Part shown: piece by piece, positions 20,912 through 31,650 of the stretch
Numbering within the stretch: position 1 is the stretch's first letter
How the letters are laid out: each line of letters starts with the position of its first letter
Source: Pusillimonas sp. T7-7
GTDB taxonomy: Bacteria > Pseudomonadota > Gammaproteobacteria > Burkholderiales > Burkholderiaceae_B
DNA: 64,000 bases
Direction of reading: 5' to 3'
Assembly: GCF_000209655.1 (NCBI RefSeq)
Contig: NC_015458.1
Span: 1,054,001 to 1,118,000, forward strand
Translations under genes and position numbers: made by a program
The notes under the pieces: generated by a model
What the model saw: the letters and a program-made list of their open reading frames with translations, nothing else
Database searches by the model: none
Told to the model about the DNA's origin: nothing

Positions 20912-21690
20912 CACCCACGCTGGTCTTCGACCTTGAAACCATACCTGATGCCTGCGGCTTGCGGCGTCTGAATCCGCAGTGGGATGCGGGAATGACTGAT
21001 GTCCAGGTCATCGAGGCCGCACTTGAAGCCAGGCGCGAATCGCATGGCAATGATTTTCTGCCGCTGCATCTGCATCAGGTCGCGGTCATAGGCTGTGTAT
21101 TTCGCGACGACAACGGTTTCCGCGTCAAAACGCTGGGCGCCGCCGATGATCCTGAAGCCACGCTGCTTTCGGGTTTCTTCAAGACGATCGAGCACTACAC
21201 GCCCAGGCTGGTCAGCTGGAATGGTTCAGGCTTTGACTTGCCCGTGCTGCATTATCGCAGCCTGATCCATGGTGTGCAGGCGCCGCGTTATTGGGACACG
21301 GGCGAAGACGACCGCGATTTCAAATACAACAACTACATTAGCCGTTATCACAACCGCCATATCGACTTGATGGATTTGCTGGCCAAATACAATGGCCGTG
21401 CCAATGCGCCGCTGGATGATCTGGCCAAGCTTTGCGGTTTTCCGGGCAAGCTGGGCATGGACGGCAGTCAGGTCTGGAAGGCCTGGTCCAACGGTCAGGC
21501 CGACGAGGTCCGCGCATATTGCGAAACCGATGTCGTCAACACCTGGCTGGTTTATTGCCGCTTCCGTTTCATGAAAGGCGAACTGGACCGCCTTGCCTAC
21601 GACGCCGAAGTGCAGCTCGTGCGCGATACCCTGCTGGCCAGCGATGCGCCGCACTGGAAGGAATACATGGCCACCTGGGATGCAGATTAG
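20908..21690 (+). CDS. PolB-like 3'-5' exonuclease
   Basis: The 260-residue protein has a DEDD-type exonuclease fold: FDLETIPD near the N-terminus (D8 and E10), SWNGSGFDLPVL in the middle and YCETDVVNTWLVY near residue 210 as the ExoIII motif. It matches the predicted PolB-like 3'-5' exonuclease family, whose biological role is unclear. The ATG overlaps the nlpD stop as ATGA, so it is cotranslated with nlpD. It sits in the position where rpoS is commonly found. Confidence 0.88.
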   Translation: MTPTLVFDLETIPDACGLRRLNPQWDAGMTDVQVIEAALEARRESHGNDFLPLHLHQVAVIGCVFRDDNGFRVKTLGAADDPEATLLSGFFKTIEHYTPRLVSWNGSGFDLPVLHYRSLIHGVQAPRYWDTGEDDRDFKYNNYISRYHNRHIDLMDLLAKYNGRANAPLDDLAKLCGFPGKLGMDGSQVWKAWSNGQADEVRAYCETDVVNTWLVYCRFRFMKGELDRLAYDAEVQLVRDTLLASDAPHWKEYMATWDAD

Positions 21691-21819
21691 CGCCTATCAA
21701 TAGGGTCCAGCCCACCTTACCGGCATGAAACCGTCTGAAAGACTCTCGTTTTTTCTGAAACACGGTAGAAATTGATTCGACAGCACAATGAAGCTTCCTA
21801 CAGACCAAAAGGAATCTTC

Positions 21820-22446
21820 ATGAAAAAAACATTCGCCTACACCGCCAAGATCGCTGCCCTGACTGCTGCCATGGCTTTGGGCGGCGCCGCCTATGCGGCG
21901 ACCGGCACGCCAGCGGCTACGTCGGCGGACGCCGTCCAGGCATCTGCCTCGACCAGTGCGGAGCATGCCGGAAAGCACATGCACAAAAAAGGTTCGCATC
22001 ACCATAGGCATGGTCATCGCCATCTGCGTGACGCAGCCATGTGGGTGCCTGGCTACGGTCCCTTGAATAAAGAATTCGTCGACACACTGGCGCTCAATGA
22101 AGATCAGCTCAAACTGGTCGAGGCGGCCAAGGCTGAACAGAAGGCGGGGCGCAGCGAACGGCGCGAGGCCATGAAACTGGCGCACCAAGCCAGGCTGGAA
22201 CAGCTCAAGAGCGGAAAACTCGATCCGGAAGCCGCGCTCAAGCAGAAGGACGAGGGTATGCAGAAGGCGAGCGATGCACGCCGCAAGGCAGACGACAAAT
22301 GGCTGGCCGTATGGGATGAGCTGGACGATGGCCAGCAACAGAAGGTAGCCGCCCACTTCAATGAGCGTGCCCAGAAGTTCGCCAAGCGTGCTGAAGAACG
22401 TAAGACAGATAAAGCAAAGCCCGCTATTGAACAGGCTTCTTCCTAA
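21820..22446 (+). CDS. Spy/CpxP-like periplasmic protein with His-rich segment
   Basis: The 208-residue protein has a cleavable signal peptide (about residues 1-24, ending AAYAA), a His/Lys-rich stretch (about residues 48-67, with [14 protein letters not shown]) and a long charged helical region containing a [12 protein letters not shown] segment that resembles the LTxxQ motif of Spy/CpxP chaperones. A periplasmic stress or metal-linked chaperone is a reasonable guess. AAAGGAA precedes the ATG. The gene is alone, with a 26-base palindrome directly downstream. Confidence 0.75.
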   Translation: MKKTFAYTAKIAALTAAMALGGAAYAATGTPAATSADAVQASASTSAEHAGKHMHKKGSHHHRHGHRHLRDAAMWVPGYGPLNKEFVDTLALNEDQLKLVEAAKAEQKAGRSERREAMKLAHQARLEQLKSGKLDPEAALKQKDEGMQKASDARRKADDKWLAVWDELDDGQQQKVAAHFNERAQKFAKRAEERKTDKAKPAIEQASS

Positions 22447-22453
22447 GCTGTAG

Positions 22454-22479
22454 GTACAGCCGGATCGATCCGGCTGTAC
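22454..22479. terminator. 26-base perfect palindrome
   Basis: Each half is 13 bases, centred on GATC (the left arm begins GTACAGCCGG). It begins 8 bases after the stop of the Spy-like gene. It has no T-run and may act as an mRNA 3' end stabiliser or a terminator together with the next hairpin. Confidence 0.6.
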
Positions 22480-22498
22480 TTGGCAATATCGTCCTGAT

Positions 22499-22530
22499 GA
22501 GCCGGTCAATGGCCGGCTCGATTTGTTTGT
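22499..22530 (+). terminator. intrinsic terminator
   Basis: GAGCCGG (22499-22505) pairs with CCGGCTC (22513-22519) around a 7-base loop and is followed by the T-rich ATTTGTTTGT. It lies between the Spy-like gene and rlmD. Confidence 0.65.
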
Positions 22531-22589
22531 GCATCCCTTTATCGCCAGAGAATGTAAAATCCGGGCTTAACGCTTTAGGTATCCGGATA

Positions 22590-23939
22590 ATGACACTAGA
22601 AGTACTAGAAATTGAATCACTCGACCTTGAAGCGCGTGGCGTGGCCCACCGCGACGGCAAGGTCGTTTTTGTGGAAGGGGCTTTGCCGGGTGAGCGTGTT
22701 CTGGCCCGCATTGCCCGGCGCAAGCCTTCGTTTGATACCGCCAGGACTGAGCAGATACTGAAGTCGTCCTCGCAGCGTGTCGCGCCGCCCTGTCCGTATT
22801 TCGGGGTATGCGGAGGGTGCGCCATGCAGCACCTGGAACCGGCTGCGCAGGTGGCCGTCAAGCAGCGTGTACTGGAAGACGCTTTGGCCCATATCGGCAA
22901 GGTAAGCCCTGGCAGGGTATTGCCACCGCTGCATGGGCCCACTTTCGGCTATCGCTATCGTGCACGGCTGTCGGTGCGGGTGGTCAGGAAAAAGGGCGGG
23001 GTGCTGGTCGGCTTTCGTGAGCGTCGAGGCAGCTATGTGGCCGACATGACCAGCTGTCTTGTGCTGCCGCCACAGGTATCGAATTTATTGCCGCTATTGC
23101 GCGAGCTGGTGGGTTCGCTGTCGCAGCCCGATCGCATTCCCCAGATAGAGGTGGCTGTAGGCGATCAGGTCATGGCGCTGTTGCTGCGCCACATGGAAGC
23201 GTTGACGCCGGCCGATATTGCCTTGTTGCGTGATTTTGGCGAACGGCACAATGTTAGCTGGTGGCTGCAGCCCAAGGGGCCTGAAACCGTGCATCTGCTT
23301 GATGCAAGCGATGCAGACCGTCTGGCTTACACTTTGCCAGAATTCGGCTTGCGCATGCCTTACCGGCCTACCGATTTCACCCAGGTCAATCACGCCATCA
23401 ATCGGGCGCTCATTTCAAAAGCCTTGAATTTGCTGAATGTGCAAGCGGGCGATCGTGTTGCCGACTTGTTTTGCGGCCTGGGCAATTTCACTTTGCCGCT
23501 GGCCACTCGGGCTGCTGCCGTGGTGGGGATCGAAGGCAGTGCAGCCCTGACGGAACGCGCGCTTGATGCCGCACGCCAGCACGGGCTGGATGCCAAGACA
23601 GCGTTTTCGACCTTGAACTTGTTCGAGGTCGACGTGCAATGGCTGCGGGATCTCGGGCGATTCGATCGCATGCTGATCGATCCGCCCAGGGAAGGGGCCG
23701 AGGCCGTGGCCCGGGCCCTGTCGGCGTTGACGCCCGCCGAGCGGCCTCAACGCATCGTGTATGTATCCTGCAGTCCAGCCACCCTGGCACGCGATGCCGG
23801 CATACTGGTGCACGAGGGCGGTTATCGATTGGAAAGCGCGGGCGCCATCAATATGTTCCCGCATACCGGGCACGTTGAGTCTATTGCTGTGTTTGAAGCG
23901 CCAGGCATTGACGGCGCAGTTGCTCGATCAGATGCCTGA
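22590..23939 (+). CDS. rlmD: 23S rRNA (uracil-1939-C5)-methyltransferase RlmD
   Basis: The 449-residue enzyme methylates U1939 of 23S rRNA. It has an N-terminal TRAM domain, an iron-sulfur cluster motif with [10 protein letters not shown] (the fourth Cys lies later), a SAM-binding domain with [14 protein letters not shown] and the catalytic cysteine in [19 protein letters not shown] is also present. The start at 22590 gives [17 protein letters not shown], typical of TRAM. The last codons overlap the 3' end of the opposite-strand BTAD regulator gene by 59 bases. Confidence 0.95.
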   Translation: MTLEVLEIESLDLEARGVAHRDGKVVFVEGALPGERVLARIARRKPSFDTARTEQILKSSSQRVAPPCPYFGVCGGCAMQHLEPAAQVAVKQRVLEDALAHIGKVSPGRVLPPLHGPTFGYRYRARLSVRVVRKKGGVLVGFRERRGSYVADMTSCLVLPPQVSNLLPLLRELVGSLSQPDRIPQIEVAVGDQVMALLLRHMEALTPADIALLRDFGERHNVSWWLQPKGPETVHLLDASDADRLAYTLPEFGLRMPYRPTDFTQVNHAINRALISKALNLLNVQAGDRVADLFCGLGNFTLPLATRAAAVVGIEGSAALTERALDAARQHGLDAKTAFSTLNLFEVDVQWLRDLGRFDRMLIDPPREGAEAVARALSALTPAERPQRIVYVSCSPATLARDAGILVHEGGYRLESAGAINMFPHTGHVESIAVFEAPGIDGAVARSDA

Positions 23940-26900
23940 AAAAACCTTCGTGAACCTTTAGTGCCGCTTGCAGGCCTTCATCGATGATGTGCAGCTGTTC
24001 TTTATGGCGCCCAAGAAAGCCATAAGCTTCAGCCTGTGCGTGGATGAACATGACGGCCACGCCAGGCATGATCTGCTTCACGCCCTGGACGCAATCCTTC
24101 AACTTGATCAAGCCCTCTTCGTTGCCGTCATAGGCCTGTTTCCAGCCCAGCAGCATGTCGCCGATTCCGCGCCATAACACCAATTGATGGAAATTGGCGG
24201 AATGCCGGACTTGCTGCGCCAGCCTGGCTGTAGTTTCTGCGTTGCCCAGAAAGCGATGCAGCATGGCGGCAAATGCCAACGCAAAACAAAGGGTGTCAGG
24301 GGAGTCGTGTAATTGCGCCAACTCTACCGATTGGCGGCTGACCGCCAGCGCGTCGCTGATCCGGTTCATCCGCCAATATGCCCAGGAAAGATGTGCAAGA
24401 CTGGTGACTCGTGGATCAAGCCCTTCGACGGTGCTGCCTGCCGCGTCCAAGGGATGCGCCATAGCGGCTTGGGCATAGCGGCAGGCGTCATCGAGCTGAT
24501 TGCGCCACAGGCTGATGTTGGTGGCGGCTGAGTAGGCCTGTACAAGCAGATTGTCGTTACCGCTTTTGCGAGCCAGTTGCAGCAACTGCCGGGTAATGTT
24601 CCATGATTGTTTGAAGCTGGACCCGGGGCGTGAACTGGACACCATCCATTGTCCCCACAGGACTTCAAATCGCTGCCTGTGTGAAACGCTGGCATTGTCC
24701 AGTACCAGGGCACGATCATAGACAGCTGCGGCATCTGCAGAGCCGTAGCCGCGCAATAACAGCATGCCTTGACCCAGCGAAACCAGAAACTCGCGCTCGA
24801 GCGTATCGCGTTCGTGATCCTGGGGCAGCTTCATGACAAGATCGAGTCCGGTTTGCAAGTAGCCGCAGGCTTCGGCGTTGGCCGACACACGCAAGGCCTT
24901 GCGGCCTGCGGCCAGCCACCAGGGCAGGGCCGCAGGGATATCGCCCGCGGCCGTGTAATGACGCGCGATTTCACCAGGCTGCTGGGCGGTTCGGTGAGCA
25001 TAATGCGTAGCAAGCACGACAGCCACTTGCTGATGGGCTTCTTGCATGTCGGCATGCACTTGAGATGCGTAGGCCGCCTCCTGGATGAGCGCGTGATGGA
25101 ATTGGTAGATGGCATGCTGAGGCTCGACCAAGGATATAAGGCGCGCCTCGGTCAGTTGATGCAGGATGGCCGCCAGTTTTTTATCGTCCAGCGTGCTGAC
25201 GCGTTGCAACAGATCGCGCTCGAACTTGCGGCCAATGGTGGCGGCAAACTGTAAAAGACGGCGGGCATGCGGCACGGCATCCAGGCGGATCCGAAGCAGA
25301 TAGTGCAGGGTGGCTGGTATATCGTCGTGGCCGGATGTTGAAGGCAACAGCGCCATTTCTTCAGCATATAAGGGTATGCCGTCTGCCCGCTGAACGATGT
25401 GCTCTATGGACTGCTTCGATAATGTTTTGCTGGCGGCGGCCTGGGCCAGTCGCGCGATGTGCTGCCCTTTCAAGGGATTGAGTTCGAGCACTGAACCGGT
25501 TTTCAGCCAGGAAGGCCTGAATTCACTACGGGCCGTGACCAGAGTAAAGAGCGCGACTGGATCTTTTCGATGTACAAGCCGATCCAGTAAGTCGAGACTG
25601 GTGGTGTCTAGCCATTGTGCGTCTTCGATGATCAGCAGCAATGCTCTGCGACTTGCTATGCTGTCCAGCAGGGTAAGCAGCATATCCAGGGTTTGCTGTT
25701 TGCGCTGGCGTGGTGGCAGCACTGACGCCTGGGGTGGCGCAATGGAAAGCATGGCCATCAGGATAGGGTAGGCTTGTGACGCGATGGCAGGGTGGTGATG
25801 AGCCAGGCGCCGGCCCAGTTTTTCGCGACGATCGGCAACGGTATCGTCCCCAGCGAATCCCAATGTTGCTTCAAACATGGAAATAATGGGATGGAACGGT
25901 GTGTGCTGATGTTCCGGATAGCAATGAAGATGGCGTATGACCGAGTTCGCTGGAATTGCCTGGTCGCGCAGCGCGCGCGCGAGGCGCGTTTTCCCCAGGC
26001 CCGCTTCGCCTCGCAGCACCAGAAACTGTGGTTGGCCGGACAAGGCAAGCTGCCACAGCCGTTTCAGGCGCTGAAGCTCGGATCTTCTTCCGATCAGTCC
26101 AGAGTGCGGCTGCGTTGCATCGTGGTCACCGCCCGGCGCCTCGCCGAGCAGTTTGTAAACAGGCATCTGGCTGCCGCCTGATTCGATATCATGGTCTTTG
26201 ATATGCAGCGGCTTAAGGGTCTGAAGGCGGAATCGTCCATGCAGCAGGCGCCGGGTAGTGTCGCTGACGACGATGCCGCCTCGTTGCATGCGCCGACACA
26301 GTTGCCAGGCAAAGGCGGAAACGTTGCCGATGATGTCCGGAAGGGCGGGATCGAAGCCGGTGACGATGATCCCGGTGTGTATGCCGGCCCGAAACTGATA
26401 GTGCGGCGCCAGACACGCCTGAAGTTCAAGGGCCGCCCGCACCGCTTGCGGACCGGCATGTTCAGATGCTTCGGGGTAACCCACGTAGGCATAGATATAA
26501 CCGCCTTGCCCCAGTGCAATATGGCCTGCATGGCGACGCAGCACCGATGCACAGACCGAGCGAGGCGCGGCCAGTTGCTCCAGCCCGGCGCCGCTGGCGT
26601 TGGGCTGTAATCCCACATGGCAGCACAAAATAGTGACCTGCCTGCGTCCCGTTTCGGTCAAAGGCATGGCCTGCATCAAGGCGGATGAAACATTGCTCGC
26701 CGCTTGTAGTTCGTTTCTATGTATGGACTCGAAAAGCGCCTGGGTGCTGTCTTCGGGTTCGACATTCAAGTCGCGTTCGAGCTTGTTGCGATAGACGTCG
26801 TAAAAGGTTTGTGCCGAGCCGTGCTGCCCCTTGTATGCCAGCAGGCGCATATGCTGGCGGTGACCCGCTTCGTTCCAGGGTTCCAACTGAATGCAGCGTA

Positions 26901-27507
26901 AGGCATAGGCCAGGGCTGTCTCGAGATTTCCCTGAGACTCATGGGTGTTGCTCAATTGCTCTGCCAGGGCGAAAGCCAGGCCTCGCAGACTCAGGCGTTG
27001 AGTGTCCAGCCAAATATCGAAGTCGGGCGTGTCACTCAGCGACACGCCCGCCAGGAATTCTCCTTGATAGGTTTTGAAACGCATTTCAAGGTGGCTCAGG
27101 CACGATTCACATGGTGTTGGCAGAGACTTTGTTGTGCATTGGAGACAAACCGGCGCTGGCTCGGTGAAGATTTTCAGGTCAACCCGGCAGCGCGATACAC
27201 CATGCATGAATCGCACGGTATCGCGGTTGCTGGACAGCAAGAAGGCCGCATCCGTGTGGAATGCCTGCCGCAAGTAATACAGGGCCTGGCGCAAGTTGCC
27301 GCGAGCGGCATCAGGAGGGAGGGCGGGCCAAAACAGCGCCGCCAGGTGTTCACGCGTATGGCTGCGGTCGGACTCGGCGATCAGGTAGGCAAGCAGGGCA
27401 ATGACTTTGTCGTATAGCTTTCCGTTCAGGGCCTGTTCGTCCCGCATCAGTTGCACCTCGCCCAAAAGACGTATCGACAAGGAGGGACGGGAAAAAGTCG
27501 AGCTCAT
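23881..27507 (-). CDS. large BTAD-type regulator with degenerate cyclase domain and AAA ATPase
   Basis: This 1208-residue protein combines an OmpR/AfsR-like winged helix (about residues 10-100), a BTAD helical domain (about 110-265), a degenerate class III nucleotidyl cyclase domain (about 288-455), an AAA/STAND ATPase (Walker A GEAGLGKT, about 500-507; Walker [13 protein letters not shown]) and a long helical-repeat tail. Four cysteines form CX2C-X8-CX2C at 121-136, a possible metal knuckle. The cyclase part begins [10 protein letters not shown] where active enzymes have an Asp, and its later GDTVN equivalent reads GNVSA, so it probably senses rather than catalyses. It is divergent from a 69-residue gene. 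Targets and signal are unknown. Confidence 0.85.
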   Translation of the reverse strand: MSSTFSRPSLSIRLLGEVQLMRDEQALNGKLYDKVIALLAYLIAESDRSHTREHLAALFWPALPPDAARGNLRQALYYLRQAFHTDAAFLLSSNRDTVRFMHGVSRCRVDLKIFTEPAPVCLQCTTKSLPTPCESCLSHLEMRFKTYQGEFLAGVSLSDTPDFDIWLDTQRLSLRGLAFALAEQLSNTHESQGNLETALAYALRCIQLEPWNEAGHRQHMRLLAYKGQHGSAQTFYDVYRNKLERDLNVEPEDSTQALFESIHRNELQAASNVSSALMQAMPLTETGRRQVTILCCHVGLQPNASGAGLEQLAAPRSVCASVLRRHAGHIALGQGGYIYAYVGYPEASEHAGPQAVRAALELQACLAPHYQFRAGIHTGIIVTGFDPALPDIIGNVSAFAWQLCRRMQRGGIVVSDTTRRLLHGRFRLQTLKPLHIKDHDIESGGSQMPVYKLLGEAPGGDHDATQPHSGLIGRRSELQRLKRLWQLALSGQPQFLVLRGEAGLGKTRLARALRDQAIPANSVIRHLHCYPEHQHTPFHPIISMFEATLGFAGDDTVADRREKLGRRLAHHHPAIASQAYPILMAMLSIAPPQASVLPPRQRKQQTLDMLLTLLDSIASRRALLLIIEDAQWLDTTSLDLLDRLVHRKDPVALFTLVTARSEFRPSWLKTGSVLELNPLKGQHIARLAQAAASKTLSKQSIEHIVQRADGIPLYAEEMALLPSTSGHDDIPATLHYLLRIRLDAVPHARRLLQFAATIGRKFERDLLQRVSTLDDKKLAAILHQLTEARLISLVEPQHAIYQFHHALIQEAAYASQVHADMQEAHQQVAVVLATHYAHRTAQQPGEIARHYTAAGDIPAALPWWLAAGRKALRVSANAEACGYLQTGLDLVMKLPQDHERDTLEREFLVSLGQGMLLLRGYGSADAAAVYDRALVLDNASVSHRQRFEVLWGQWMVSSSRPGSSFKQSWNITRQLLQLARKSGNDNLLVQAYSAATNISLWRNQLDDACRYAQAAMAHPLDAAGSTVEGLDPRVTSLAHLSWAYWRMNRISDALAVSRQSVELAQLHDSPDTLCFALAFAAMLHRFLGNAETTARLAQQVRHSANFHQLVLWRGIGDMLLGWKQAYDGNEEGLIKLKDCVQGVKQIMPGVAVMFIHAQAEAYGFLGRHKEQLHIIDEGLQAALKVHEGFFRHLIEQLRRQCLALQTQQ

Positions 27508-27674
27508 GGACGCGGCCTGGCTTACGGTCAGTTTACGGTAATTTGTTCAAATCAATACAAAATGAGTTTTTTATTAACTATTTGACAAAGCATAACGTGT
27601 GCGCTTGAACGATGCCAGTATTTCGCTGGGCCTTGCAGCGTTGTTTTTTACTTTGTATTGATGTGCGAGACGAT
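27508..27674. promoter_or_regulatory. divergent AT-rich intergenic region
   Basis: This 167-base gap separates the BTAD regulator from the 69-codon gene. It is clearly more AT-rich than its surroundings. A consensus TTGACA occurs at 27582-27587 on the plus strand, but no good -10 box was found 16-18 bases after it, so promoters are not assigned. Confidence 0.4.
27624..27650 (+). terminator. leader hairpin with T-run before the 69-codon gene
   Basis: CGCTG (27624-27628) pairs with CAGCG (27636-27640), followed by TTGTTTTTTA. It lies 25 bases upstream of the preferred ATG at 27675, so it could attenuate expression. The stem is only five pairs. Confidence 0.35.
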
Positions 27675-27884
27675 ATGAATATTTCAGCCCACACCTTGGA
27701 AACACTGCAGCGCCTGCCCAGCCAGGACGCCTCGTTGCTGGAAAGGTTGTATGCCGCTCAGTCGCTTGAGCAGGCGGTCGAGATCGTAGCCGACTCGGCC
27801 CAGCGCCTGCAGATTGCCATTGATCGGGGCGAACTTACTTTGTATCTGCAAAGTGCGCTGACCATACCCGCCATGACGGAATGA
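27675..27884 (+). CDS. small protein resembling Nif11 leader-like peptides
   Basis: The 69-residue product has no signal peptide or membrane segment. Residues about 8-60 follow the pattern of Nif11-type leader domains: a polar helix, DASLLERLYAAQS in the place of the family's D-P-x-L-x-x-x-L-x-x-A, then EQAVEIVAD and a second helix. There is no GG cleavage site and no Cys-rich core, and no YcaO, LanM or radical SAM gene is near. The ATG at 27675 is preferred; an upstream ATG at 27612 would add 21 residues. It is divergent from the BTAD regulator and ends in a strong hairpin. The family call is tentative. Confidence 0.6.
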   Translation: MNISAHTLETLQRLPSQDASLLERLYAAQSLEQAVEIVADSAQRLQIAIDRGELTLYLQSALTIPAMTE

Positions 27885-27891
27885 AACTATT

Positions 27892-27929
27892 GCAAGGCCA
27901 AAGCATCCCATAAAGTGCTTTGGCCTTGC
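27892..27929. terminator. bidirectional terminator
   Basis: A perfect 14-base stem (27892-27905 with 27916-27929, left arm GCAAGGCCAAAGCA) encloses a 10-base loop. It separates the 69-codon gene from the convergent argH gene. Confidence 0.75.
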
Positions 27930-27934
27930 GCCGT

Positions 27935-29353
27935 TTAACGGGTTCCGTCCAGCACGCGCTGTGCTTCGATCTTGACCCGTTCAGGCGCGGTACCGCCAAT
28001 GTGATTGCGCGCGGCCACCGAGCCTTCCAGCGTCAGCACGTTGAACACGTCTTGTTCGATGGATGGATGAAAAGCCTGAAGCTGTTGCAAAGACAAATCG
28101 GCCAGGTCGCAGCCTTGGTCTTCGCAGGCGCGCACGGCATGGGCGACGGTTTCGTGCGCATCGCGAAATGGCACGCCTTTCTTGACGAGGTAGTCGGCCA
28201 GGTCGGTAGCCGTGGCAAAGCCTTGCAGGGCGGCTGCGCGCATGGCCTCGGGCTTGACCTTGATGCCGCCCACCATGTCCACAAAAATGGTGAGCGTATC
28301 GCGGATGGTGTCAGCCGCATCGAACAGGCCTTCTTTATCTTCCTGGTTGTCTTTGTTGTAGGCCAGGGGCTGGCCTTTCATGAGGGTAAGCAGGGCGATC
28401 AGGTGGCCGTTTACACGCCCGGTCTTGCCGCGCGCCAGTTCGGGTACGTCGGGGTTTTTCTTTTGCGGCATGATCGAACTGCCGGTGCAAAAGCGGTCGG
28501 CCAGATCTATGAAACCCACGCGCGGGCTCATCCACAAGACCAGCTCTTCGGACAGGCGTGAGATATGCGTCATGATCAGGGCGGCGGCGGCGCAGAATTC
28601 GATGGCGAAGTCGCGGTCGGATACGGCGTCGAGCGAGTTGCGGCAGACTTCGTCAAAGCCCAGGGCGGCAGCGACGCGCTCGCGATCGATAGGGTAAGAC
28701 GTGCCCGCCAGGGCGGCGGCGCCCAGCGGCAGGCGGTTGACCCGCTTGCGGCAATCGGCCAGGCGTTCCGCATCGCGGCCGAACATTTCGGCATAGGCCA
28801 GCAAATGATGGCCAAAGGTGACCGGCTGCGCCACTTGCAGGTGGGTGAAGCCGGGCAATATGGTGCCAGCGTGTTCCTGCGCCAAGGCGGCCAGCTTGTG
28901 ACGCAACTGGCGCAGCAAATCAATGGCCAGATCGATTTCATGACGCAGCCACAGGCGGATGTCGGTGGCGACCTGGTCGTTACGCGAACGGCCGGTGTGC
29001 AACCGTTTACCGGCATCGCCGATCAGTTCGACCAGACGTTTTTCGATATTCAGGTGCACATCTTCAAGATCGATGGACCATTCAAGCTTGTTCGATTCGA
29101 TTTCTTCCAGGATTTGGGCCATGCCTTGCTGGATGGCGACATTGTCGTCGGCACTGATGATGCCTATGGAAGCGAGCATATCGGCATGAGCCAGCGAGCC
29201 TTGAATGTCGAACGGAGCCAGGCGTTGCTCGAAGTTGATGGACGCCGTATAGCGTTTGACCAGCTCGGAGACGGGTTCGGAAAACCGGGCGGACCAGGCC
29301 TGTGCTTTGTTGGCAAACTGGTTTTGCAGATCGGAAGAAGTATTTTTTGGCAT
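27935..29353 (-). CDS. argH: argininosuccinate lyase
   Basis: The 472-residue enzyme cleaves argininosuccinate to arginine and fumarate, the last step of arginine synthesis. The superfamily signature [12 protein letters not shown] is present, with catalytic His in the [12 protein letters not shown] and [10 protein letters not shown] regions. The start [24 protein letters not shown] at 29353 gives the family length; the open frame further upstream is not used. No SD is visible, and a TATAAT box (29368-29363) lies only 9 bases upstream, so a very short leader is possible. It is divergent from a mechanosensitive channel gene. Confidence 0.95.
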   Translation of the reverse strand: MPKNTSSDLQNQFANKAQAWSARFSEPVSELVKRYTASINFEQRLAPFDIQGSLAHADMLASIGIISADDNVAIQQGMAQILEEIESNKLEWSIDLEDVHLNIEKRLVELIGDAGKRLHTGRSRNDQVATDIRLWLRHEIDLAIDLLRQLRHKLAALAQEHAGTILPGFTHLQVAQPVTFGHHLLAYAEMFGRDAERLADCRKRVNRLPLGAAALAGTSYPIDRERVAAALGFDEVCRNSLDAVSDRDFAIEFCAAAALIMTHISRLSEELVLWMSPRVGFIDLADRFCTGSSIMPQKKNPDVPELARGKTGRVNGHLIALLTLMKGQPLAYNKDNQEDKEGLFDAADTIRDTLTIFVDMVGGIKVKPEAMRAAALQGFATATDLADYLVKKGVPFRDAHETVAHAVRACEDQGCDLADLSLQQLQAFHPSIEQDVFNVLTLEGSVAARNHIGGTAPERVKIEAQRVLDGTR

Positions 29354-29428
29354 AGTGATGTGATTATAAAGGAGGATGCCGTACGTTATGATTGAAGGTT
29401 GCCAAATACATAATATCAACGCGACGCA

Positions 29429-30721
29429 ATGCGAGAACTACCAGAACATATAGAACAAAGTTTGCTGGTCCGCTGGGTGGGCGACAACTGGATAAGCCAG
29501 AACATGCCTGACGCCGTTTGGGCCCAGGTGCTGCTGGGTTTGGCGGTGCTGGCTGCGCTAGTGGTGGTGGCCGGCTGGATCACTTCTCGCGTGCTGGCCA
29601 AGATCACCCGGCGTGCGCTGACCGCCATCGGACAAGATGATTGGTCGGTTGCGCTGTCGCGCCGTCGCGTATTCCGCAATGTGAGCTACGCAGTGCCTTT
29701 GCTGGTCATCATGTCCAATATTGGCCTGCTGCCCATAGACGGAAAATATGCGACCTTGCTGGCTCGCGTTTTCTTGTCGGCGGGTATTGTTTTTCTGTTC
29801 ATGGCTGTCAATGGCGTGCTGTCCGCCTGGCAAGACATCTATGCAGCCAGCTCGCGCGCGCAAACCCGTTCCATCAAGGGTTATCTGGAACTGGGCAAGA
29901 TCATAGTCTGGGCCGTATGCGTCATCTTGATCATTTCCATTCTGGTCAACCGCTCACCCTTATTGATGCTGTCTGGCCTGGGCGCCTTGTCGGCGGTATT
30001 GCTGCTGGTGTTCAAAGACACCTTGCTTTCGCTGGTGGCCAGTGCGCAAATGACCTCCAACGATATGCTGCGCATAGGCGACTGGATAGAAATGCCCCAG
30101 GCGGGCGCCGACGGTTTCGTCATCGATATGGCGTTGCATACGGTCAAGGTACAAAACTGGGACAAAACCGTCACCACCATTCCCACCTATAAGCTGTTTT
30201 CGGAAAGCTATCGAAACTGGCGCTATATGTTCGAGTCGGGCGGGCGGCGCATCAAACGCATTCTGCGTATAGATGCCAGCACGGTGCGATTCCTGACTGA
30301 AGACGAAATCAAGGCATTAAGCCGGTTTTCCTTGCTCAAGGATTATCTGGACGTCAAGCAGCAAGAGCTGGAAGCCAGCAACCAGGCCCTGGGGCCGCTG
30401 GGCGAACTGCAGGGTAATCGTCGGCGCCTGACCAATATAGGCACTTTCAGGGCCTATGCGCTGGCTTACTTGCGCACGCAGCGCGAGCTGCACCAGGACA
30501 TGCTGATGATAGTCCGCATGATGGAGCCCGAATCACAGGGCATACCAGTAGAAGTCTATTGCTTTGCCAACAATACGGCCTGGGTGGAGTACGAGCGCAT
30601 ACAAGGCAATATTTTCGACCACTTGCTGGCCATACTGCCCGAGCTTTCCTTGCGTTTGTATCAAGCCCCTTCGGGAGCGGATTTCAGCAAGCACTGGGGT
30701 CCCGCCACGGAACACGACTGA
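29429..30721 (+). CDS. ybdG: MscS-family mechanosensitive channel (YbdG-like)
   Basis: The 430-residue inner-membrane protein has about five N-terminal spans and then an MscS pore and cytoplasmic domain. Segments such as [21 protein letters not shown] and [21 protein letters not shown] match E. coli YbdG (MscM) closely, including the C-terminal region with [20 protein letters not shown]. Such channels give a low conductance response to osmotic downshift. It is divergent from argH and precedes glnB by 51 bases. Confidence 0.9.
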   Translation: MRELPEHIEQSLLVRWVGDNWISQNMPDAVWAQVLLGLAVLAALVVVAGWITSRVLAKITRRALTAIGQDDWSVALSRRRVFRNVSYAVPLLVIMSNIGLLPIDGKYATLLARVFLSAGIVFLFMAVNGVLSAWQDIYAASSRAQTRSIKGYLELGKIIVWAVCVILIISILVNRSPLLMLSGLGALSAVLLLVFKDTLLSLVASAQMTSNDMLRIGDWIEMPQAGADGFVIDMALHTVKVQNWDKTVTTIPTYKLFSESYRNWRYMFESGGRRIKRILRIDASTVRFLTEDEIKALSRFSLLKDYLDVKQQELEASNQALGPLGELQGNRRRLTNIGTFRAYALAYLRTQRELHQDMLMIVRMMEPESQGIPVEVYCFANNTAWVEYERIQGNIFDHLLAILPELSLRLYQAPSGADFSKHWGPATEHD

Positions 30722-31111
<390 letters not shown>

Positions 31112-31112
31112 C

Positions 31113-31649
31113 ATGGCTTTGCGCGCCACGATATTCAAGCTTGAGCTGCATGTGGCCGACATGGACCGCAGCTATTACGGCAGCCACGTGCTGACTCTGG
31201 CGCGGCATCCTTCTGAAACCGACGAACGCATGATGCTCAGGGTGCTGGCCTTCGCCCTGTACGCCAATGAAGACTTGTCATTTACGCGTGGCCTGAGCAC
31301 TACCGATGAACCCTCGCTCTGGCAAAAAGACCTGACCGGATCCATCTTGAACTGGGTAGAACTGGGCCATCCCGACGAGCGACGCTTGCTGCAGGCGGGC
31401 GGCAAGTCGGAGCAGGTCGTGGTCTTCTGCTACGGGGGGCATGCCAGCCAGGTATGGTGGCAGGGTGTGCAGGCAGGTGTAGCCAGAATGCGCAAGCTTG
31501 ATGTGCTGTCAGTCGAACCGGCGGCGGTTCAAGCATTGGCCCGCTTGTCGCAGCGCAATATGACCCTGCATGTCACCATTCAGGAAGGTGTGGCGCTGGT
31601 CGCATCAGACAACGACAGCGTATCGGTGGACGTCGAACGCTGGCGCTGA
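31113..31649 (+). CDS. yaeQ: YaeQ family protein
   Basis: The 178-residue protein matches YaeQ throughout: N-terminus MALRATIFKLELHVADMDR, then YGSHVLTLARHPSETDERMM and a PEX/PD-(D/E)XK-like core. The fold is nuclease-like. The E. coli protein was reported as a suppressor of rfaH defects, but no biochemical role is settled. It starts one base after the glnB stop and is cotranscribed with it. It converges on ubiC with one base between stops. Confidence 0.93.
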   Translation: MALRATIFKLELHVADMDRSYYGSHVLTLARHPSETDERMMLRVLAFALYANEDLSFTRGLSTTDEPSLWQKDLTGSILNWVELGHPDERRLLQAGGKSEQVVVFCYGGHASQVWWQGVQAGVARMRKLDVLSVEPAAVQALARLSQRNMTLHVTIQEGVALVASDNDSVSVDVERWR

Positions 31650-31650
31650 G

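Noticed and set aside
27582..27587. TTGACA as a promoter for the 69-codon gene
   Set aside because: The -35 sequence is perfect but no -10 box lies at 16-18 bases; promoter not assigned.
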